From positions 1 to 35,052 of the forward strand of contig JAEZGY010000066.1 of assembly GCA_023416695.1 (NCBI GenBank): a stretch of DNA of 35,052 nucleotides, in the 5' to 3' direction. This document shows, in pieces, positions 32,357 through 35,052 of this stretch. The notes below the pieces were generated by a model. It searched no databases, had not been told where the DNA came from, and saw only the letters and a list, made by a program, of their open reading frames with translations. The stretch comes from Bacillota bacterium (GTDB taxonomy: Bacteria; Bacillota; Clostridia; Lachnospirales; Lachnospiraceae). Both the position numbers and the translations under genes were made by a program. The stretch's first letter is position 1. Each line of letters starts with the position of its first letter.

Positions 32357-33946
32357 ATGTTTAAAGTATTGGTTGCCGATGCGGATTCATCAACAGTAGG
32401 TTTGGTTGAAAAAGTATTAAGTGACAAGCTAAAAGAGGCAAAAATAGTTGGTGTTGCAAGAAACGGAAATGATGCTGTAGTTGAAACAATTAACCAAGAA
32501 CCAGACCTTATTATTATAGCTATAAAAATGTCTGGTATTAATGGTCTAGAGACGATTAAGCAGATCCGAAGCTTTAATAAAAGCGTACATATTATTATTG
32601 TGTCTGCTTATGATTACTTTGGATTTGCAAGAGAGGCCATGTTACTTGGAGTTAATAATTACCTTCTTAAACCGGTTACCACACAACAGCTTTATGAAGC
32701 AATTAAAAGGGAAATTATCAGTCTTCAAGAGGAGTCTGATAGAATACAGAAATTTAGAGAAGAAGAGCATGTACTTAATACTGCTCTTCATTTTGTGGAG
32801 CAGCATTTTATATACGGTATTTTATTTAATCCTAGTTATAGTGCTGAAATAAATCAATATATAGATCTTATTGGTGTTGGGAAATATGGGTATATGATGA
32901 ATATTGTCATTCCCCCAAATTATAGAGATCAATATTTGAACTTGGATCGTGTTGTTACCCAAGTGCAAAGAAGAGTAAAGGCGATTATTAGTACAAGGGA
33001 GAAGTGTGCAATTGGACCCCAGATGATGCACAGAATTATGGTATATGTAACTGCTGATAAAAACAAAGATGCTAAGGAAGTTCAAATAGAGTCTGTCAAA
33101 ATAGCTAGGCAGGTTCATGCTGGATTAAAAGAAACCTTTGGGATAGATACCTTTATTGCTATAGGTAGTGTAAAATCTATCGATTATATTCATGAAAGCT
33201 ATTTAGAGACCATACGATGTACTAAATATATAAATGAAGGTCCTGTGCTTCATTATAAAGAAGTTAGGTATAAAAGTTATCCTGTCATTCATGAGTACTA
33301 TGAATTGATGAATGTTTTGGTGGAAGATATTAAGTATAATCGACATGAGACCCATGAAGTATTTTCTAATATTATTGAATCCTTAAGGCCTCTTTCTTCT
33401 GTGGAGAGAATCAACCGCTTGCTGGAATTGTTTTATATTATTAATTATGAAACTAAAAGAGAGTATAAGGGCCAGAATATAGGTTTTGATTATTACTTAG
33501 AATATAATGAAATCCTTAACTATACAGTTGAGGAACAAGAGAGTTGGGCATGGAGAAGATTCAACACCATCTTAAGAGCATTAAAGACTGAGAAGGTGGA
33601 TCGTAAGACTAGCATTGTAAATGTTGCTATAGGACATATTAATAAACATTTTACAGAGGAAGTTACGTTAAATGATATTGCAACTTATGTAAATCTTAGT
33701 CCTCAGCATTTTAGCAAGATTTTTAAAGAAGCCACTGGTTTTGGTTATGTAGAGTGGGTAAACAATTTACGTATAACTAAAGCAAGAGAGTTGATTAATA
33801 ATACAGATAAAACAATTAAAGAAATCTGCTTTTTAGTAGGTTATAATGATCCTAATTACTTTAGTCGTATATTTAAAAAGTATGTAGGAATTAGTCCAAC
33901 TGATTATATGTTGGAACGAGATAAGCATGAAGAAGTAAGAGAGTAA
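32357..33946 (+). CDS. AraC-type response regulator with a pseudo-receiver domain
   Basis: A 529-residue protein. Residues 1-122 form a receiver fold (FKVLVADAD..., IIIVSAYDYFGFAREAM, NNYLLKPVTT). The phosphoacceptor position in PDLIIIAIKMSGINGLE is Ala55 instead of Asp, and the acidic pair is reduced to D8 with A9. The Lys and Ser switch residues remain. The middle (about 135-400) is the long region usual in YesN-like regulators. The C terminus (about 425-525) has two helix-turn-helices: VTLNDIATYVNLSPQHFSKI and KTIKEICFLVGYNDPNYFSR. No histidine kinase is nearby. Probably phosphorylation-independent. GGAGG precedes the ATG. Confidence 0.9.
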   Translation: MFKVLVADADSSTVGLVEKVLSDKLKEAKIVGVARNGNDAVVETINQEPDLIIIAIKMSGINGLETIKQIRSFNKSVHIIIVSAYDYFGFAREAMLLGVNNYLLKPVTTQQLYEAIKREIISLQEESDRIQKFREEEHVLNTALHFVEQHFIYGILFNPSYSAEINQYIDLIGVGKYGYMMNIVIPPNYRDQYLNLDRVVTQVQRRVKAIISTREKCAIGPQMMHRIMVYVTADKNKDAKEVQIESVKIARQVHAGLKETFGIDTFIAIGSVKSIDYIHESYLETIRCTKYINEGPVLHYKEVRYKSYPVIHEYYELMNVLVEDIKYNRHETHEVFSNIIESLRPLSSVERINRLLELFYIINYETKREYKGQNIGFDYYLEYNEILNYTVEEQESWAWRRFNTILRALKTEKVDRKTSIVNVAIGHINKHFTEEVTLNDIATYVNLSPQHFSKIFKEATGFGYVEWVNNLRITKARELINNTDKTIKEICFLVGYNDPNYFSRIFKKYVGISPTDYMLERDKHEEVRE

Positions 33947-33962
33947 ATAAGAGAATAAATAT

Positions 33963-34009
33963 AAAAACAGCTGCCTACCAAAGTGTTAATATGGTATGCA
34001 GCTGTTTTT
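33963..34009 (+). terminator. terminator after the AraC-type regulator
   Basis: An 18-bp stem with one mismatch (33963-33980 and 33992-34009), carrying AAAAACAGCTGC on the left and a T-run on the right. Confidence 0.9.
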
Positions 34010-34099
34010 ATAATATATTTATTAGAAGAGCTCTTGCCATATGGAGATGGGATTTTACAGTTAATTATTGTAAAATAGCTATATTTCTATCAAAAGTTA

Positions 34100-34128
34100 T
34101 TGACGGAATTCTTAGATTATGCTATTCT
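34100..34128 (+). promoter_or_regulatory. promoter of the rpmG-secE-nusG operon
   Basis: TTGACG (34100-34105), 17-bp spacer, TATTCT (34123-34128) with TGC before it (extended -10). The leader to rpmG is about 90 nt and no tRNA gene lies in it. Confidence 0.7.
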
Positions 34129-34223
34129 AAACTAGCGATGGAAGAGGTCTTTTTTTTATGCCTAAAAATCAATGATGACTGTAAACAATAACACAAATAG
34201 AATTAATAGCGGAGGTGGAAGCT

Positions 34224-34373
34224 GTGCGCGTAAAAATTACATTAGCTTGTACAGAATGTAAACAACGTAATTACAATATGACTAAGGAAAAGAAGGCACA
34301 TCCAGATAGAATGGAAACTAAGAAATATTGTAAGTTCTGTAAATCACACACTTTACACAAAGAAACTAAGTAG
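34224..34373 (+). CDS. rpmG: 50S ribosomal protein L33
   Basis: A 49-residue protein from a GTG behind GGAGGTGG, reading MRVKITLACTECKQRNYNMT and ending KYCKFCKSHTLHKETK. It has the CxxC...CxxC zinc-binding pairs (CTEC and CKFC) of the zinc-containing L33 form. It is a component of the large ribosomal subunit. Placed before secE and nusG in the usual bacterial order. Confidence 0.97.
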   Translation: MRVKITLACTECKQRNYNMTKEKKAHPDRMETKKYCKFCKSHTLHKETK

Positions 34374-34460
34374 TGAGGTTTTATGTAAGGCAATAGGTTA
34401 ATCTATTGAACACTGTCAGTAAATATATCATTATATTTGCATGAAAGGAATGTGAAAGAT

Positions 34461-34715
34461 ATGGGAGAAGCTGTTAATAATGTTGAGATCACTCCAAAGA
34501 AGGAAGAATCTAAGGATGTGGCTCCAAAGAAAAGTAAGTTTAAATCCTTAAAATCTGAGTTTAAGAAGATTACTTGGCCTGATAGACCAACTCTTATTAA
34601 ACAGACAATTGCAGTTATTGTAGTGTCCGTTGTGATAGGAGCACTCATTGTTGGAGTAGATACATTATATAGAGGTGCATTTGACAAGTTAGGTATCTTT
34701 GGGGTACTAGGTTAG
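34461..34715 (+). CDS. secE: preprotein translocase subunit SecE
   Basis: An 84-residue protein, the single-helix type typical of Firmicutes. A charged N terminus is followed by the conserved amphipathic segment SLKSEFKKITWPDRPTLIKQ and one transmembrane helix (TIAVIVVSVVIGALIVGVD). It clamps SecY in the membrane translocase. The ATG at 34461 is preferred; the frame extends to a TTG at 34437 and a GTG at 34452, but AAAGGAA lies 11 bp before the ATG and the extra residues are not conserved-looking. Confidence 0.95.
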   Translation: MGEAVNNVEITPKKEESKDVAPKKSKFKSLKSEFKKITWPDRPTLIKQTIAVIVVSVVIGALIVGVDTLYRGAFDKLGIFGVLG

Positions 34716-34721
34716 GGTGAT

Positions 34722-35052
34722 ATGATGGCGGAAGCGAATTGGTATGTTGTGCATACTTACTCAGGTTATGAGAATAAAGTAAAAGCAAATATTGAAAAAA
34801 CCATTGAAAACAGAAATCTGCAGGATCAGATCTTAGAAGTATCTGTTCCGATGCAGGAAGTTGTAGAGATGAAAAATGGTAGTAAGAAAAAAGTAAGTAA
34901 GAAGATGTTTCCTGCTTATGTTCTTATTAACATGATTATGAACGATGATACTTGGTATGTAGTTCGTAATACAAGAGGCGTGACTGGATTTGTTGGTCCA
35001 GGATCAAAGCCAGTACCATTATCTGAGGCAGAGATGAGAAGCATGGGTCTAA
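34722..35052 (+). CDS. nusG: transcription termination/antitermination protein NusG (3' truncated by window edge)
   Basis: The first 110 codons are present, with two consecutive ATGs at 34722 and 34725. The NGN domain is clear: ANWYVVHTYSGYENKVKANI, MFPAYVLINMIMNDDTWYVV and NTRGVTGFVGPGSKPVPL. NusG binds RNA polymerase and couples elongation, Rho and translation. The KOW domain would lie beyond the window. It follows secE by 6 bp. Confidence 0.97.
   Translation, partial: MMAEANWYVVHTYSGYENKVKANIEKTIENRNLQDQILEVSVPMQEVVEMKNGSKKKVSKKMFPAYVLINMIMNDDTWYVVRNTRGVTGFVGPGSKPVPLSEAEMRSMGL

Noticed and set aside
34010..34460. tRNA gene in the rpmG-secE-nusG region, where some bacteria carry tRNA-Trp
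   Set aside because: No cloverleaf or TTCGA-type T-loop could be found before rpmG or between rpmG and secE.

Overview
The window reads as chromosomal DNA of a low-GC, strictly anaerobic Firmicute, most likely a Lachnospiraceae species close to the Clostridium/Lachnoclostridium phytofermentans group. This is inferred from gene content (rnfCDGEAB, GlgC/GlgD pair, SpoVG, MecA, DnaD plus a DnaC-like loader, pyruvate formate-lyase, 2[4Fe-4S] ferredoxin), AT-rich composition, strong GGAGG ribosome-binding sites and near-consensus sigma-A promoters. No database was searched. I see no rRNA, tRNA, CRISPR array, transposase or phage gene.

Layout. 1-1870: a truncated XRE/TPR regulator (minus) diverges from a MerR-type regulator (plus), with a near-perfect 24-bp palindrome between them. 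1920-5600: fermentation genes on the minus strand, namely a small ferredoxin and a pfl operon in which pyruvate formate-lyase is split into a catalytic body (pflB), a 66-residue degenerate radical-domain-like protein and a separate 78-residue glycyl-radical subunit, followed by pflA. 5930-7081: a DUF1858 redox-disulfide protein and mecA converge on one terminator. 7447-14592: a probable operon of an SbcD-like nuclease, a membrane-anchored Rad50/YhaN-like ATPase, a class A penicillin-binding protein and an EAL phosphodiesterase, ended by a perfect 16-bp terminator.

14603-19771 (minus): PRPP synthetase behind a promoter and a leader with a 20-bp inverted repeat, a DnaD-domain protein with a DnaC-like helicase loader, and murC. 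The murC-dnaD gap carries a cluster of DnaA-box-like sequences. 20059-23881 (plus): glgC-glgD, spoVG and a membrane-anchored transglutaminase-like protein. 24182-29334: a complete Rnf complex, whose RnfE has an unusual Cys-rich/Ala-Lys-rich tail. 29557-33946: a small CmpB-like membrane protein, a LacI regulator, an HD-GYP phosphodiesterase and an AraC-type response regulator whose receiver lacks the phosphoacceptor Asp. 34224-35052: the rpmG-secE-nusG operon, cut off inside nusG.

How they fit: PFL, ferredoxin and Rnf describe anaerobic pyruvate metabolism with ferredoxin-driven ion pumping. GlgC/GlgD handle carbon storage; MurC and the PBP build the wall; DnaD and its loader act in replication initiation. 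The EAL and HD-GYP enzymes both degrade c-di-GMP, and no intact GGDEF cyclase is present here. The most unusual item is the three-piece pyruvate formate-lyase.
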